Shown: positions 49,058 to 59,173, counted from the first letter of the stretch. The stretch: DNA of 64,000 nucleotides from Bacillota bacterium (GCA_023391695.1 JAEWAK010000008.1:62001-126000), one strand, 5' to 3'. Program-made: numbers and translations. Notes: generated by a model from the letters alone, not told the origin.

Positions 49058-50199
49058 TGGATTTTTCCGTAACAAAAGAACAGAAAGAGTTCAGACAGGA
49101 AATCATTGATTTCTCAAGAAAAAATCTCAATGACAGCAATTATTACGAAAAATTTTCCATGGATATGTGGAAAAAAGTCTGTGATTTTGGTTTGCTGGGA
49201 ATCACCGTAGGGGAGGAATACGGAGGGCTGGAAGAAAGTTATGAGACCGCGGCGATTGCCTTTGAAAGTCTTGGCTACGCTTGTAAAAATAACGGTTTTA
49301 TTTTCGTGATCAATAACCATATATGGGTATCCCAAAATATTATCTATTTATATGGTTCAAAGGAACTGAAAGAGAAATATCTTCCGGATATGGTTGAAGG
49401 GAAAAAAATCGGCGCTATTGCCATTACGGAGGCGGAAGCAGGCTCGGACGCCTTTGCCATGACTGCGAATGCGGTTGAGGACGGAGACTATTATGTGCTG
49501 AACGGAACAAAGATGTTTATTTCAAATGGTCCCATTGCGGATGTTTTTATTGTTTTTGCTGTTACCAGGGAAGCTTCGGATAAGAAGATAACCGCATTTG
49601 TGGTCGAGCGGAATTTTGAAGGGGTAAGCACAGGAAAAGATATTGAAAAGATGGGACTGAACGCATGCCCTACCAGTGAACTTTTATTAAACCAGGTAAG
49701 AGTGCCCAAAGAAAATATTCTGGGCAAATTAAACAGCGGAAGCAATATTATGACGGGTGCTCTTGAATGGGAAAGATGCTATGAATTTGCTCCCCATGTC
49801 GGCGTTATGCAAAGAGTCCTGGAAGAATGTATCAAACAGGCAAACGGCCGAAAACAGTTCGGAAAACCAATCGGTTCGAATCAGTCAATATCCCATAAAA
49901 TTGCGGAAATGGAAGCAGCAATTGAAATGGCAAGACTGATGTTATATAAGATTGCCTGGTTAAAAGACCATAAAAAATCTGCTTATCTGGAAACTTCTAT
50001 TTTTAAGCTTTTCGTAAGTGAACATTATATAAAAACGTGCAGGGATGCGATACAGATTTTTGGGGCCTATGGGTATACCAGGGAATACGATCTGGAGAGA
50101 GAACTAAGGGATGCTTTGGCATGCAGCATATACTCCGGTTCCAATGAAATGCAGAAGAATACGATTTATGATATGGCAAATGCAAAATGTATCTATTAA
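49057..50199 (+). CDS. Acyl-CoA dehydrogenase family, FkbI/ZmaE-like
   Basis: 380 residues. FAD-binding and catalytic signatures: AIAITEAEAGSDAFAMTANA, NGTKMFISNGPIADVFIV, ANGRKQFGKPIGSNQSISHK and IYSGSNEMQKN (Glu of the usual catalytic motif). In FK520 and zwittermicin pathways this enzyme completes oxidation to the hydroxymalonyl-type ACP. The two ETF genes that follow are its likely electron acceptors. Confidence 0.88.
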   Translation: MDFSVTKEQKEFRQEIIDFSRKNLNDSNYYEKFSMDMWKKVCDFGLLGITVGEEYGGLEESYETAAIAFESLGYACKNNGFIFVINNHIWVSQNIIYLYGSKELKEKYLPDMVEGKKIGAIAITEAEAGSDAFAMTANAVEDGDYYVLNGTKMFISNGPIADVFIVFAVTREASDKKITAFVVERNFEGVSTGKDIEKMGLNACPTSELLLNQVRVPKENILGKLNSGSNIMTGALEWERCYEFAPHVGVMQRVLEECIKQANGRKQFGKPIGSNQSISHKIAEMEAAIEMARLMLYKIAWLKDHKKSAYLETSIFKLFVSEHYIKTCRDAIQIFGAYGYTREYDLERELRDALACSIYSGSNEMQKNTIYDMANAKCIY

Positions 50200-50208
50200 G
50201 GAGAGCTT

Positions 50209-50982
50209 ATGAAGATCGTAATATGTATAAAACCTGTAAAGCCGGAATTGATTTATGCAGGTGAATCCCGTATCGAAGAATATTTGATGAACCCTTATGA
50301 TTTATATGCATTGGAAAAAACCGTAGCATTAAAGAATTTCATTGACTGCAGGATTATCTGCCTGTGTATGGGGCCAATGAGTTCTAAAGGACTGTTACAA
50401 AAGGCGATTGCAGTGGGGGCAGATGAGTCCGTTCTTCTAAATGATGATAGGTTCCGGGGCTCGGATACCTTTTCCACTTCCTATATATTAGCAAAAGCAA
50501 TTCAGAAAATCGGAAATGTCGACCTGGTAGCCTGCGGACAGCAAACTATTGACGGTGAAACCGGACAGGTGGTATATGGAATCGGAGAACGGCTGAATTA
50601 TTATTGCCTGCCGCATATCGCTGAAATTACAGGTGCGCAGGATTCGGTAATTCAGGTGAAACAGGTAAAAGAATCTGAAATTATTATAGGAAAGCTGAAA
50701 ACCCCTGCGGTTGTCTCGTTTCATGATTTTATAGTTTCACAGCCCCAAATAAGTCTTATGGCATTAAAAAGAGCCAGAAAGAAGGAGATTCTTGTATGGA
50801 ATGCCGCAGATCTGGAAACGGATACAGGTAAATGCGGACTGGAGGGTTCCAAAACGAAAGTGCTTTATATTCAAAAAGAAATAATGAAAAAACCAAAAGC
50901 TTATGTTGAAGGAAATGCCGTAGAAAAAGCGGAATTAATGTATAACATAATTTCCGGTAAAGCACAGGATTTTGCAGTATAA
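50209..50982 (+). CDS. etfB: Electron transfer flavoprotein beta subunit
   Basis: 257 residues. MKIVICIKPVKPE, NPYDLYALEKTVALK, LLNDDRFRGSDTFSTSYILA and GQQTIDGETGQVVYGIGERL are EtfB features. The DRxFRGSDT segment resembles the clostridial butyryl-CoA dehydrogenase-linked (possibly bifurcating) group. The 3' end passes the start region of etfA. It accepts electrons from the preceding dehydrogenase. Confidence 0.9.
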   Translation: MKIVICIKPVKPELIYAGESRIEEYLMNPYDLYALEKTVALKNFIDCRIICLCMGPMSSKGLLQKAIAVGADESVLLNDDRFRGSDTFSTSYILAKAIQKIGNVDLVACGQQTIDGETGQVVYGIGERLNYYCLPHIAEITGAQDSVIQVKQVKESEIIIGKLKTPAVVSFHDFIVSQPQISLMALKRARKKEILVWNAADLETDTGKCGLEGSKTKVLYIQKEIMKKPKAYVEGNAVEKAELMYNIISGKAQDFAV

Positions 50983-51007
50983 AGACCGCAGGAAGGGGGA
51001 GTGTTAC

Positions 51008-52006
51008 ATGGACAGGGATATTGCGGTTAACAGGGATATCGCGGTTATATGCGATTCACAGGAATATAATAGCGAGCATGTATTACAGACTGTAACCAAA
51101 GCAAGAAGTCTTGGTGATAAATGCGGCAGCAGGGTATCGGTCCTATGTGTCGGACACTGGGAGGACCGGAGGGCGGACATCTTATTTCGATATGGAGCCG
51201 ATCATTTGGTCATCTGCAGGCAGGAAGAGCATTTTGACATACCGTATTTTACGGATGTTGTGACAGATATGGTCAAGCAGAGCCTGCCAGGCGTTATACT
51301 TGTGCCGGCGACGGTAAACGGAAAAATTACGGCGGCTGTCTTATCTACCAGATTAGAAGCAGGACTCACAGCGGATTGTATCGATATCGGTTTCGATGAG
51401 CAGGGGGAACTGTATTTTTCAAGAGCGGCCATCAACGATTCCGTTATTGCAAAGATTAAATGTATCAATTGCAGCATTAGTATGGGAACGGTAAAAAAGG
51501 ACGTATTTATAAAAAAAGAATGCGGCAGGCCCGGCAAAGGAACGGTAGAGGAATTTTACTATAAGGGAAGAAAAGAAAAACTTTCAGACTCCTGGGAAGT
51601 ATTGGAATACATAAAAAAAGAAGTAAAAAAAGATGTTAATATTAATCATTATAAAAAAGTTTTCTGCATCGGAAGAGGTGTTAAAAACCAGGAAACATTT
51701 AAAAGAATATGCTGTCTTGCGGAAAAATGCGGTGCCGGAGTAGTTGGAACCAGAGCGGTCGTTGAAGAAGGACTGATTGGGAAAGAAAGACAGGTCGGCC
51801 AGTCAGGAAAAAGTATATCCCCTCATATTTACATAGGATTTGGTGTCTCGGGTGCAAGCCAGCATATGGTCGGAATTAAGAACGCGGAAATAATAATTGC
51901 CGTAAATGCTGATAAAAATGCAGCAATATTCGACTATTCCGATTATTCTATCGTGGATAATATCGAAGCCGTACTTGATGAACTGGAGAATATGGCAGAA
52001 GTTTAG
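51008..52006 (+). CDS. etfA: Electron transfer flavoprotein alpha subunit
   Basis: 332 residues from the ATG at 51008 (GGGGGAG 7 nt upstream); the open frame begins at 50972, inside etfB. The FAD domain reads GTRAVVEEGLIGKERQVGQS, PHIYIGFGVSGASQHMVGIK and AAIFDYSDYSIVDNIEAVLD. The first residues contain an 18-bp in-frame duplication (DRDIAVNRDIAVI). It is the partner of EtfB. Confidence 0.9.
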   Translation: MDRDIAVNRDIAVICDSQEYNSEHVLQTVTKARSLGDKCGSRVSVLCVGHWEDRRADILFRYGADHLVICRQEEHFDIPYFTDVVTDMVKQSLPGVILVPATVNGKITAAVLSTRLEAGLTADCIDIGFDEQGELYFSRAAINDSVIAKIKCINCSISMGTVKKDVFIKKECGRPGKGTVEEFYYKGRKEKLSDSWEVLEYIKKEVKKDVNINHYKKVFCIGRGVKNQETFKRICCLAEKCGAGVVGTRAVVEEGLIGKERQVGQSGKSISPHIYIGFGVSGASQHMVGIKNAEIIIAVNADKNAAIFDYSDYSIVDNIEAVLDELENMAEV

Positions 52007-52074
52007 CATGAGAGACAGTACGGTCAGCTGAGAACAGGAAAAATATCAACCTATGAAACATTTTGTTTGAATTT

Positions 52075-52187
52075 GTAACTATTCAGTACTCCTGAGAAAT
52101 TCGCAGAATTACGAGTAAATCAGCGCCAAAATATATATATTTTGTGTGCATAAGCGCATATTAGAACTGCTGTGACCTGAATAGACA
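52075..52187. mobile_element. MITE-like element (family 1), upstream of PKS1
   Basis: Ends GTAACTATTCAG and CTGAATAGACAC are near complements. The body (GAGAAATTCGCAGAATTACG, AGCGCC, GCATAAGCGCATA) matches the reverse complement of 62073-62202. It contains the AAAATATATATATTTT palindrome. It fills the etfA-PKS1 gap, so any PKS1 promoter or attenuator would lie in or beside it. Confidence 0.65.
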
Positions 52188-52214
52188 CAAAAATTTTATT
52201 GTGAGGTAGCGTAT

Positions 52215-55200
52215 ATGGAAAGCACAGAAAAAATACAATCAATTACCGGAAAGTCAAATGGTGATGAGAAATATTCCAAGCGAATGATTTTAACGAAGAT
52301 ATTGAATTGCATTGAGGATTTGTTCGACATAGAAGTATTGGACTATGATGTTACTTTTTCCGAATATGGCATCGAATCTGTCAGTATACCATTGTTTGTT
52401 GAAAAACTGAAGCGTGAATTTAACGTGAATGTCCGTGCCGCGGATATGTTCACCTATTTTACCGTTTCTTTGCTGTCCGAATACATAGATTCTCTGATTA
52501 ATACGGTAGAAACTGAAAAAAGTTCCGGAGATATGAATACCGAACAGGCAAAAGAGAAAATCGCCATTGTCGGCATAAGCTGCCGTTTTCCGGGAGGTGC
52601 AAACAGCATTGATGAATATTGGAACCTGCTGATGAACGGGGCAGACGGCGTAAGCGATATTCCGGAAAGCAGATGGGAAGCCTTAAAATATTATGATGAA
52701 GATAAGACGGTTCCCGGAAAAATGTATTGTAAAAAGGGCGGGTTTTTAAATGTTGATATCGACGAATTCGATGCAAGATTTTTTAATATTTCGCCGAAAG
52801 AAGCGGCAGCCCTTGATCCCCAGCAGAGAATGCTTTTGGAACTTACCTGGGAGGCGTTTGAAAATGCCAATATGGATATTACCAAATATAATGGGACCAA
52901 TACGGGAGTATATTTGGGAATAGCCAATAATGAATATAATTTGTCACAATTATATTCCGGAGATTTGTCAAGAATCGGAGCATATTCACTTACAGGGAGC
53001 TGTATTAGTACCGCATGCGGAAGATTATCCTATACCTTCGGATTTGAGGGACCCTGTATTGCGGTAGATACCGCATGCTCTTCTACCCTTACGGCGCTGC
53101 ATCTGGCATGTACGGCGATACAGGCAGGAGAAGCGGATATGCAGGTTGTAGCCGGGATAAATTTAATGGAATCCCCTACTACCAACGTTGGCTTCTCAAA
53201 ATTACAGGCAACTTCCGCAGACGGGCTTAGTAAAGCATTTGATGCGTCTGCCAACGGATATGGAAGAGGCGAAGGCGGTGGAGTCATCCTTCTTAAACGG
53301 TTATCGGATGCCATCAAAGATAAAAATGAAATTCTTGGTATCGTCAGAGGCTCCGGAATAAATCAGGACGGAAAAAGCAACGGTCTTACCGCGCCAAATG
53401 GAGAAGCGCAGTCAAAACTGATTCGTAAAACATTGATGAATGCAAATCTGGATCCTTTCGAGGTGGATTATGTAGAAATGCATGGAACCGGAACAAAACT
53501 GGGGGATCCCATCGAAGTAAGTGCGGTAGCTGAAACTTACGGAAAGGGGAGAACAAAGGATAACCGGTTAAAGATCGGATCGGTCAAATCCAATATCGGA
53601 CATCTGGAAGCCTCGGCAGGTATTGCGTCAATCATTAAAGTCTTATTATCTATGAAATATCATATCATTCCTGCAAACCTGCATTTTAATATACCAAACC
53701 CGTTTATCAACTGGGAAGATGCCAATGTGGAAGTTATCAGCAAACATGCGGCCTGGGAGAAAGAAGACGGGGTAAGAACCGCGGCCATTAACGGATTTGG
53801 ATTCGGCGGTTCCAATGCGCATGTAATTATTGAAGAATACAAAGCAGATTTAAGTACCGGCGGAACCAACATACGGGACGGTATCGATTTTGTACTTAAA
53901 ATTTCGGCAAAAAGTGAGAAATCCCTGAAAGCACTGGTTGAAAAATACCAGGTATTGCTCAGGAAATGCACAGAAGGTGAATTAGAAGATATCATTTATA
54001 CGGCCAATAACGGGAGGGCAGATTTGGATTACCGGTTTACCGTTTGCGGTAGTAACCGGGCTATGATTGCGGATAGAATCGGAAGTTATTTAAAGGATGG
54101 TTATGCAGAAGGTGTAGTTGTAAATACGGATGCGGCACCTATGCTGCAAAAGGACAGAAAAGTGGTATTTATGTTTACCGGACAGGGCTCACAGTATGCC
54201 AATATGGGGAGATTACTCTATGAAACAAGTGACGTATTTAAACAGGCGTTTGATGCCTGTGACAAATTGTTTCAGCCGTATCTGCTGACATCCGTCTCCG
54301 ATTTGATTTACAGAGAAAATACAGATGAACAGCTGATCGAAAAAACTGCCTATGCACAGCCCTTGATCTTTACGGTTGAGTATGCCTTATACAAACTGTG
54401 GGAGAGCTATGGCGTGAAACCGGAGATGGTTATGGGACACAGCATTGGCGAATATGCAGCCGCGGTTGCGGCAGGTATTATAAGTCTTTATGATGCTGCA
54501 AAACTGGTTTCCATCCGGGGAAGGCTTATGGATACGGCACCGGGAAAAGGTATGATGGTGACCATTTTTGCAGAGGAAGAGAAAGTACAGAAGCTTCTGA
54601 AAGAATATGAGGATACGGTAGGTATTGCGGCACATAATGCGAAAGATAACTGTGTAATTTCAGGACAGGCGGATGCGGTGGAAAAAGTGGAAGCGAAGGC
54701 GGTCAGTGAAGGTATCCGTACAAAAAGATTAAAAGTATCCCACGGATTCCATTCCATGCTCATGGAACCGGTACTGAAAGAGTTTGGTAACATAGCAAAA
54801 GAAGTGAATTATAATCCGGCACAGGTAAGATTTATTTCTTCCCTTTATGGGAGGGAACTTGAAGAAGGCCAGGTACTTGGGAGTGAATACTGGACCCGGC
54901 ATATCAGAGAAAAAATTGATTTCTATGGGGCGGTTACCAGTATTGATAAGAAAGAAAACTATTTGTTACTGGAAGTAGGAGCCAACAGAGTATTGGCAGC
55001 TCTCTGCAAACTGATTTTTGAAGAAGAAAGAGCCGTTGCATCGTCACTCAACCTTAAGAAAGCAGATAACATACAATTGGCAGAAGAGATAGGATATCTC
55101 TACGCAGCCGGTGTAAATGTGGACTGGAGTAAAATTACATTTGCGGGAAAAACGGATTGGAACCTTGCAAAACTTCCGGGCTATCCCTATGAAAAGAATA

Positions 55201-58043
55201 AATACTGGATGGAACTGAAATATGACAGAGAATCGGAAAGTATAAATGTTCAGGATTATCACAGTATTCTTGGACAGAGAATTGACCTTCCCCATATGAA
55301 TGGCGCCGTAGTATTCCAAAGTACCTTTACCGCATCGGAACCTTATTTTATGAGAGAACATGTTATTTTCGGCACGGCTATTTCACCGGCAGCAGCCCAT
55401 ATGGCCATGATGCTTTCTGCCGTTAAGGAAATCGGAAATGCCAGGAGCTGCATATTAAGTAAAATAGAGTTCAGAGCTCCGCTGGCAGCGAAGGAAGAGG
55501 AGCAGCGCCAGGTTCAGATCTGTATTGAAAAAAGGGAAGACGATTCAAAATTCAGTATTGTCAGCAGAGATTCTGATTCCAGAAATGAGAAATGGCTGCT
55601 GCATGCAAAAGGCAATGTATCCATGCAGGAGGAATATGCCTATAAGGAAATGCAGGCAGATATTGAAGGATATAAACGTCTTGCTTTCGATGAGGAGATC
55701 GAAGACAGCATCTATTATTTCATGGACAAATCGGGCTTTGACCTGGGGAAGGGCTTCCGAAGGATCAAGCGTATCAGTTATGGGGAGAATGACTGTATCT
55801 GTGTGGTAGAACCTTTAAAAACAGTTCCTCATTTTAAAGATTATGTTCTTTATCCGGGAACGGTGGATTCTATTTTACAGACAGGAATTGCACTGGTTTT
55901 AGAAAAATTAAAAGAACGTACCAATGTCAATGAGGAAGGGAATAAGACGGTTATTCCATATTATCTTGAAAAGCTGACTTTTAATTATAGGGAATCGGAT
56001 CAATTATGGTGTTATTCAAAATCAAGTTTGAAAAACGACATCACTTATGCAGATGTGATCGTTTATAACGAAAAAGGTGAAGTTTTATTAAAGATTGATA
56101 ATCTTATGGCAAAAATTACGGACAGCAGCAGTTTGTTACGTGAAATGAAAAACCTGAATAAACTGTATTATCACGCAGACTGGATAAAGACAGAAGACAT
56201 CAAGAAAATAGAGGAACTTCCGGAGAATAGGAAATACATACTTTTTGCCGATGAGGAGACAGCGGTTGATACCTTAATTGAAAAAATGAAAGATTTCGGC
56301 CTTGCGGCAGTATCCGCAACGGCAGGATGGGAATACCGGAAAGAAAATGAGAATGCCTATATTATTAACCCGGAAAAGAAAGAAGACTGGTCGGAACTCT
56401 TGGGTGAAATATCCAAGGACAGCGGAACGAAAGCTTTCAATATTATTTACTGTACGACGAAAGACAGCGTACCATTGGAAGCCGGAAAACAGATGAATTA
56501 TACGGCTGTGAAAGCATTGCTCTATCTGGTTCAGGTAATGAGCGAAGAAGGATATACACGGGGCAGCAAAATCAAAATAGTAACGAAAGAGGTCCAAAAA
56601 CTGGGAGATGTGAAGAAACTGAATCTGTCAGGTTCCATGGTATGGGGATTGGCAAAAGTAATAAGCATCGAATATCTGGAAATCTTTGGCGGAATCCTTG
56701 ACGGGGATGAGGCAGCTTTTCGTGAGAATACAGATTTTATTCATGAAGTATTAGGAGATAACGTACAGGAAATATGCATAAGAGGAAGGTCGCGTTATGC
56801 GGGAAGATTAATTTCCCATGCAGATTATTTGAAAAAAGGATTGGATAAGAAAAAGAAAATCCTGTTAAAAGAAGATGCTTCTTACCTGATTACCGGCGGA
56901 ACCGGTGCATTAGGCCTTGCCTATGCGGAGCAGTTGGTTAAAGCAGGCGCTAAGAATCTGGCCTTGCTGTGCAGACATGAACCGGGACATAAAGCGGAGG
57001 AAGCGATCCGGAAATTTTCAGACAGTGGTGTTCAGGTTAAGGTTGTCTATGCAGACGTATGTGATTATGAAAGCCTGAAGGAAGCAGTGGTTGAAATCAA
57101 TGCTGCCCTGCCGCCGGTCAGGGGTGTTGTACATGCGGCAGGTGTTTTAAATGATAAAATGCTGATTCACCTTGATTGGAATGATTTTGAAAAAGTCCTG
57201 GATCCCAAAGCGGCAGGCACCATAAATATTTATCTTGCAGTCGGGGCGGAAGAACTGGATTTCTTTATGATGCTTTCCTCCATTACAAGTGTAGTGGGAA
57301 ATATGGGACAGGGCAATTATGCGTCTGGGAATTATTTTATGAATTCTTTTGCAGCACATATGGGCATGAACCGTCTTCCGGGCTATACCTTCTGCTGGGG
57401 ACCCTGGAACGAGGGCGGAATGGCAGCAGATAAAGACTCGGTATCAAATACCATGGAAAGAATGGGTATGAAAACCTTCACAAAAGAACAAGGTCAGAAG
57501 ATTATTGAAGATTTTATGGATCAGCCCTATGAAAATCTGCTGATTGCCGATGTTGAGTGGAATACGTTGGGAACTTCCCTGCAAAATGCCGCAGGCAAAA
57601 AAGAATTTTTATCAAAGCTCGTGTCCGAAGAGAAAATGAAAGTGGATACGGAACAGGAAGGTCAGGACAATACCGTCTTAGAAATACTGAAAAGTTTACA
57701 GGGAGAAGAAAGGGAAGAATTCCTGATAGAAAAGCTTCAAGGCATCTGCGGAAAAATTATGGGATACGAAAAAGGCCAATTATTATCCGTGGAGGAAGCC
57801 TTTCAGGAACAGGGAGCAGATTCTTTGATGATATTTTCCATGCGTACCGCGGTTAATAAGCTGCTTGGTATCGATATTAACGTATCCGTATTTTTCAATT
57901 ATCCTTCCATCGTTAAACTGGCGGATTACCTGTTAAATGAAATTCTGGTCATGCAGGAGGAAAACATGGAAGAAATAGCGGAAGAAGAAAAAATGAAAAG
58001 TATAGAAGACATATTATCTGAAATAGCCGTGTTAACGTCATAG
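52215..58043 (+). CDS. Type I polyketide synthase, ACP-KS-AT-DH-KR-ACP
   Basis: 1942 residues. N-terminal ACP (YGIESVSIP, Ser55). KS ~115-540 with DTACSSTLTA (Cys288), VEMHGTGTKLGDP and KSNIGHLEASAG, all catalytic residues present. AT ~640-935 with FTGQGSQY, GHSIGEYAAAV (Ser743), SIRGRLM (substrate-carboxylate Arg) and SHGFHSMLM, malonyl-like. DH ~1010-1300 with HVIFGTAISP (His1049) and GTVDSILQ (Asp1218). KR ~1540-1740 with TGGTGALG, LSSITS, GNYASGN (Tyr1702); the LDD position reads LND. C-terminal ACP GADSLMIF (Ser1870). So one full extension module making an enoyl product, plus an N-terminal carrier for the starter or the previous intermediate. No ER or thioesterase. The start is preceded by GTGAGG. 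Confidence 0.95.
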   Translation: MESTEKIQSITGKSNGDEKYSKRMILTKILNCIEDLFDIEVLDYDVTFSEYGIESVSIPLFVEKLKREFNVNVRAADMFTYFTVSLLSEYIDSLINTVETEKSSGDMNTEQAKEKIAIVGISCRFPGGANSIDEYWNLLMNGADGVSDIPESRWEALKYYDEDKTVPGKMYCKKGGFLNVDIDEFDARFFNISPKEAAALDPQQRMLLELTWEAFENANMDITKYNGTNTGVYLGIANNEYNLSQLYSGDLSRIGAYSLTGSCISTACGRLSYTFGFEGPCIAVDTACSSTLTALHLACTAIQAGEADMQVVAGINLMESPTTNVGFSKLQATSADGLSKAFDASANGYGRGEGGGVILLKRLSDAIKDKNEILGIVRGSGINQDGKSNGLTAPNGEAQSKLIRKTLMNANLDPFEVDYVEMHGTGTKLGDPIEVSAVAETYGKGRTKDNRLKIGSVKSNIGHLEASAGIASIIKVLLSMKYHIIPANLHFNIPNPFINWEDANVEVISKHAAWEKEDGVRTAAINGFGFGGSNAHVIIEEYKADLSTGGTNIRDGIDFVLKISAKSEKSLKALVEKYQVLLRKCTEGELEDIIYTANNGRADLDYRFTVCGSNRAMIADRIGSYLKDGYAEGVVVNTDAAPMLQKDRKVVFMFTGQGSQYANMGRLLYETSDVFKQAFDACDKLFQPYLLTSVSDLIYRENTDEQLIEKTAYAQPLIFTVEYALYKLWESYGVKPEMVMGHSIGEYAAAVAAGIISLYDAAKLVSIRGRLMDTAPGKGMMVTIFAEEEKVQKLLKEYEDTVGIAAHNAKDNCVISGQADAVEKVEAKAVSEGIRTKRLKVSHGFHSMLMEPVLKEFGNIAKEVNYNPAQVRFISSLYGRELEEGQVLGSEYWTRHIREKIDFYGAVTSIDKKENYLLLEVGANRVLAALCKLIFEEERAVASSLNLKKADNIQLAEEIGYLYAAGVNVDWSKITFAGKTDWNLAKLPGYPYEKNKYWMELKYDRESESINVQDYHSILGQRIDLPHMNGAVVFQSTFTASEPYFMREHVIFGTAISPAAAHMAMMLSAVKEIGNARSCILSKIEFRAPLAAKEEEQRQVQICIEKREDDSKFSIVSRDSDSRNEKWLLHAKGNVSMQEEYAYKEMQADIEGYKRLAFDEEIEDSIYYFMDKSGFDLGKGFRRIKRISYGENDCICVVEPLKTVPHFKDYVLYPGTVDSILQTGIALVLEKLKERTNVNEEGNKTVIPYYLEKLTFNYRESDQLWCYSKSSLKNDITYADVIVYNEKGEVLLKIDNLMAKITDSSSLLREMKNLNKLYYHADWIKTEDIKKIEELPENRKYILFADEETAVDTLIEKMKDFGLAAVSATAGWEYRKENENAYIINPEKKEDWSELLGEISKDSGTKAFNIIYCTTKDSVPLEAGKQMNYTAVKALLYLVQVMSEEGYTRGSKIKIVTKEVQKLGDVKKLNLSGSMVWGLAKVISIEYLEIFGGILDGDEAAFRENTDFIHEVLGDNVQEICIRGRSRYAGRLISHADYLKKGLDKKKKILLKEDASYLITGGTGALGLAYAEQLVKAGAKNLALLCRHEPGHKAEEAIRKFSDSGVQVKVVYADVCDYESLKEAVVEINAALPPVRGVVHAAGVLNDKMLIHLDWNDFEKVLDPKAAGTINIYLAVGAEELDFFMMLSSITSVVGNMGQGNYASGNYFMNSFAAHMGMNRLPGYTFCWGPWNEGGMAADKDSVSNTMERMGMKTFTKEQGQKIIEDFMDQPYENLLIADVEWNTLGTSLQNAAGKKEFLSKLVSEEKMKVDTEQEGQDNTVLEILKSLQGEEREEFLIEKLQGICGKIMGYEKGQLLSVEEAFQEQGADSLMIFSMRTAVNKLLGIDINVSVFFNYPSIVKLADYLLNEILVMQEENMEEIAEEEKMKSIEDILSEIAVLTS

Positions 58044-58158
58044 TAAGTGGTACTTCCTACGGTTTTCATGTGCCGTGTTTACGGCAGTCCGACGGCAGCC
58101 CTGCCAAAGTGTGAAAGTGTCTGTGATGCCGCCGCGGGCGGCGGAATGAGAGGTTAGA

Positions 58159-59088
58159 GTGAGAAATTTAGTGAATAAAAAACTTGCATTTATTTTTCAA
58201 GGTGTTGGTTCCGATTACAAAAGCTTTTTGGACAGGCTGGAACCAAAACAGCTGGAGCTGTTAAAGGAATACTGTCTCATTGTAAATAAGGAAATCGGTA
58301 TGGAGCTTTCCAATTACCTTTTTCACTCGAAAGCTACAATATATGACAATATGTTTAATGACTGGATTGCCATTTATACCTGCGATTATATTGTTTATAA
58401 AACTTATGCTGATTTGGGAGTAAAACCTTATATCATGCTGGGATACAGTATGGGTTTGATTACAGCCTTGACCTGCGGCAGGTCGATTTCATTTGAAACC
58501 GGATTGCATATGCTGCTTACAATATATGAGTACCCCAGAAGTTTTGATATCAGGGATGAGGGTATGGGAGTCATAATTGGCAAGACCTGTGATGAGGTGA
58601 AGGAAATTATCTCCCGTAATTCAATGGAAAACGAGGTTTTTATTACAAGTATAAATAATGATACCTGTATTGTCATATCAGGAAAGAACCAAAGCATTCA
58701 AAAAGTTTTGGAAATTGCCGGAGCCGAAGGAGCAATCAAGGCTTCCTCTATTAATTCTCCCTATGCCTTTCATTCCAGCTATGCGGCCAGGGGGATTGAG
58801 AAATTTATAGACAATGTAAAGAGCAGCTCTGTTGATGCGAGTGAAGTTCCTATTATCTCAGCGCTTAATCAGAGAATCATTCAAAATGTATCGGATTTAA
58901 AGGACGAACTTGTGAAAAATATGACAAGTCCAATGAACTGGAAAGATTCCATATTGAAATTATGTGATATGGCAGATAGTTTTGTGGAGGTCAGCCTGGA
59001 TGACTCACTTACCAAAATGTCCAGAATCATAAATATCGATTATGAATTTTTAAACTATAAAAAAATTATGAAATTAGCTAAAGTATAA
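58159..59088 (+). CDS. Free-standing acyltransferase-like protein
   Basis: 309 residues with a GTG start (GAGAGG upstream). AT fold: LAFIFQGVGSDYKSF, PYIMLGYSMGLITALTCG (nucleophile Ser97) and NSPYAFHSSYAARG (His). Two canonical features are changed: the oxyanion GQG reads GVG, and the Arg that binds the malonyl carboxylate (SIRGRLM in PKS1) is replaced in LLTIYEYPRS. It may therefore be an acyl hydrolase/proofreader or load a non-carboxylated acyl group. A strong hairpin (GCCGCC-GCG-GGCGGC near 58132-58146) sits just upstream. Confidence 0.8.
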   Translation: MRNLVNKKLAFIFQGVGSDYKSFLDRLEPKQLELLKEYCLIVNKEIGMELSNYLFHSKATIYDNMFNDWIAIYTCDYIVYKTYADLGVKPYIMLGYSMGLITALTCGRSISFETGLHMLLTIYEYPRSFDIRDEGMGVIIGKTCDEVKEIISRNSMENEVFITSINNDTCIVISGKNQSIQKVLEIAGAEGAIKASSINSPYAFHSSYAARGIEKFIDNVKSSSVDASEVPIISALNQRIIQNVSDLKDELVKNMTSPMNWKDSILKLCDMADSFVEVSLDDSLTKMSRIINIDYEFLNYKKIMKLAKV

Positions 59089-59173
59089 GGAATGCTGAAA
59101 TGCTGCCGCGTATCAGCGGCAGCCGGTTATGTCAGAAACAGCTATGTCAACCTTAAAGTCAGGGGTGCGAGGG

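Noticed and set aside
46779..50199. Methoxymalonyl-ACP pathway
   Set aside because: No O-methyltransferase gene is visible in the window, so only the hydroxymalonyl stage is supported; it could still be encoded beyond 64000.
46779..52006. Butyrate or beta-oxidation operon (hbd-bcd-etfBA)
   Set aside because: Thiolase and crotonase are missing, while an ACP and FkbH are embedded, which fits the hydroxymalonyl-ACP pathway.
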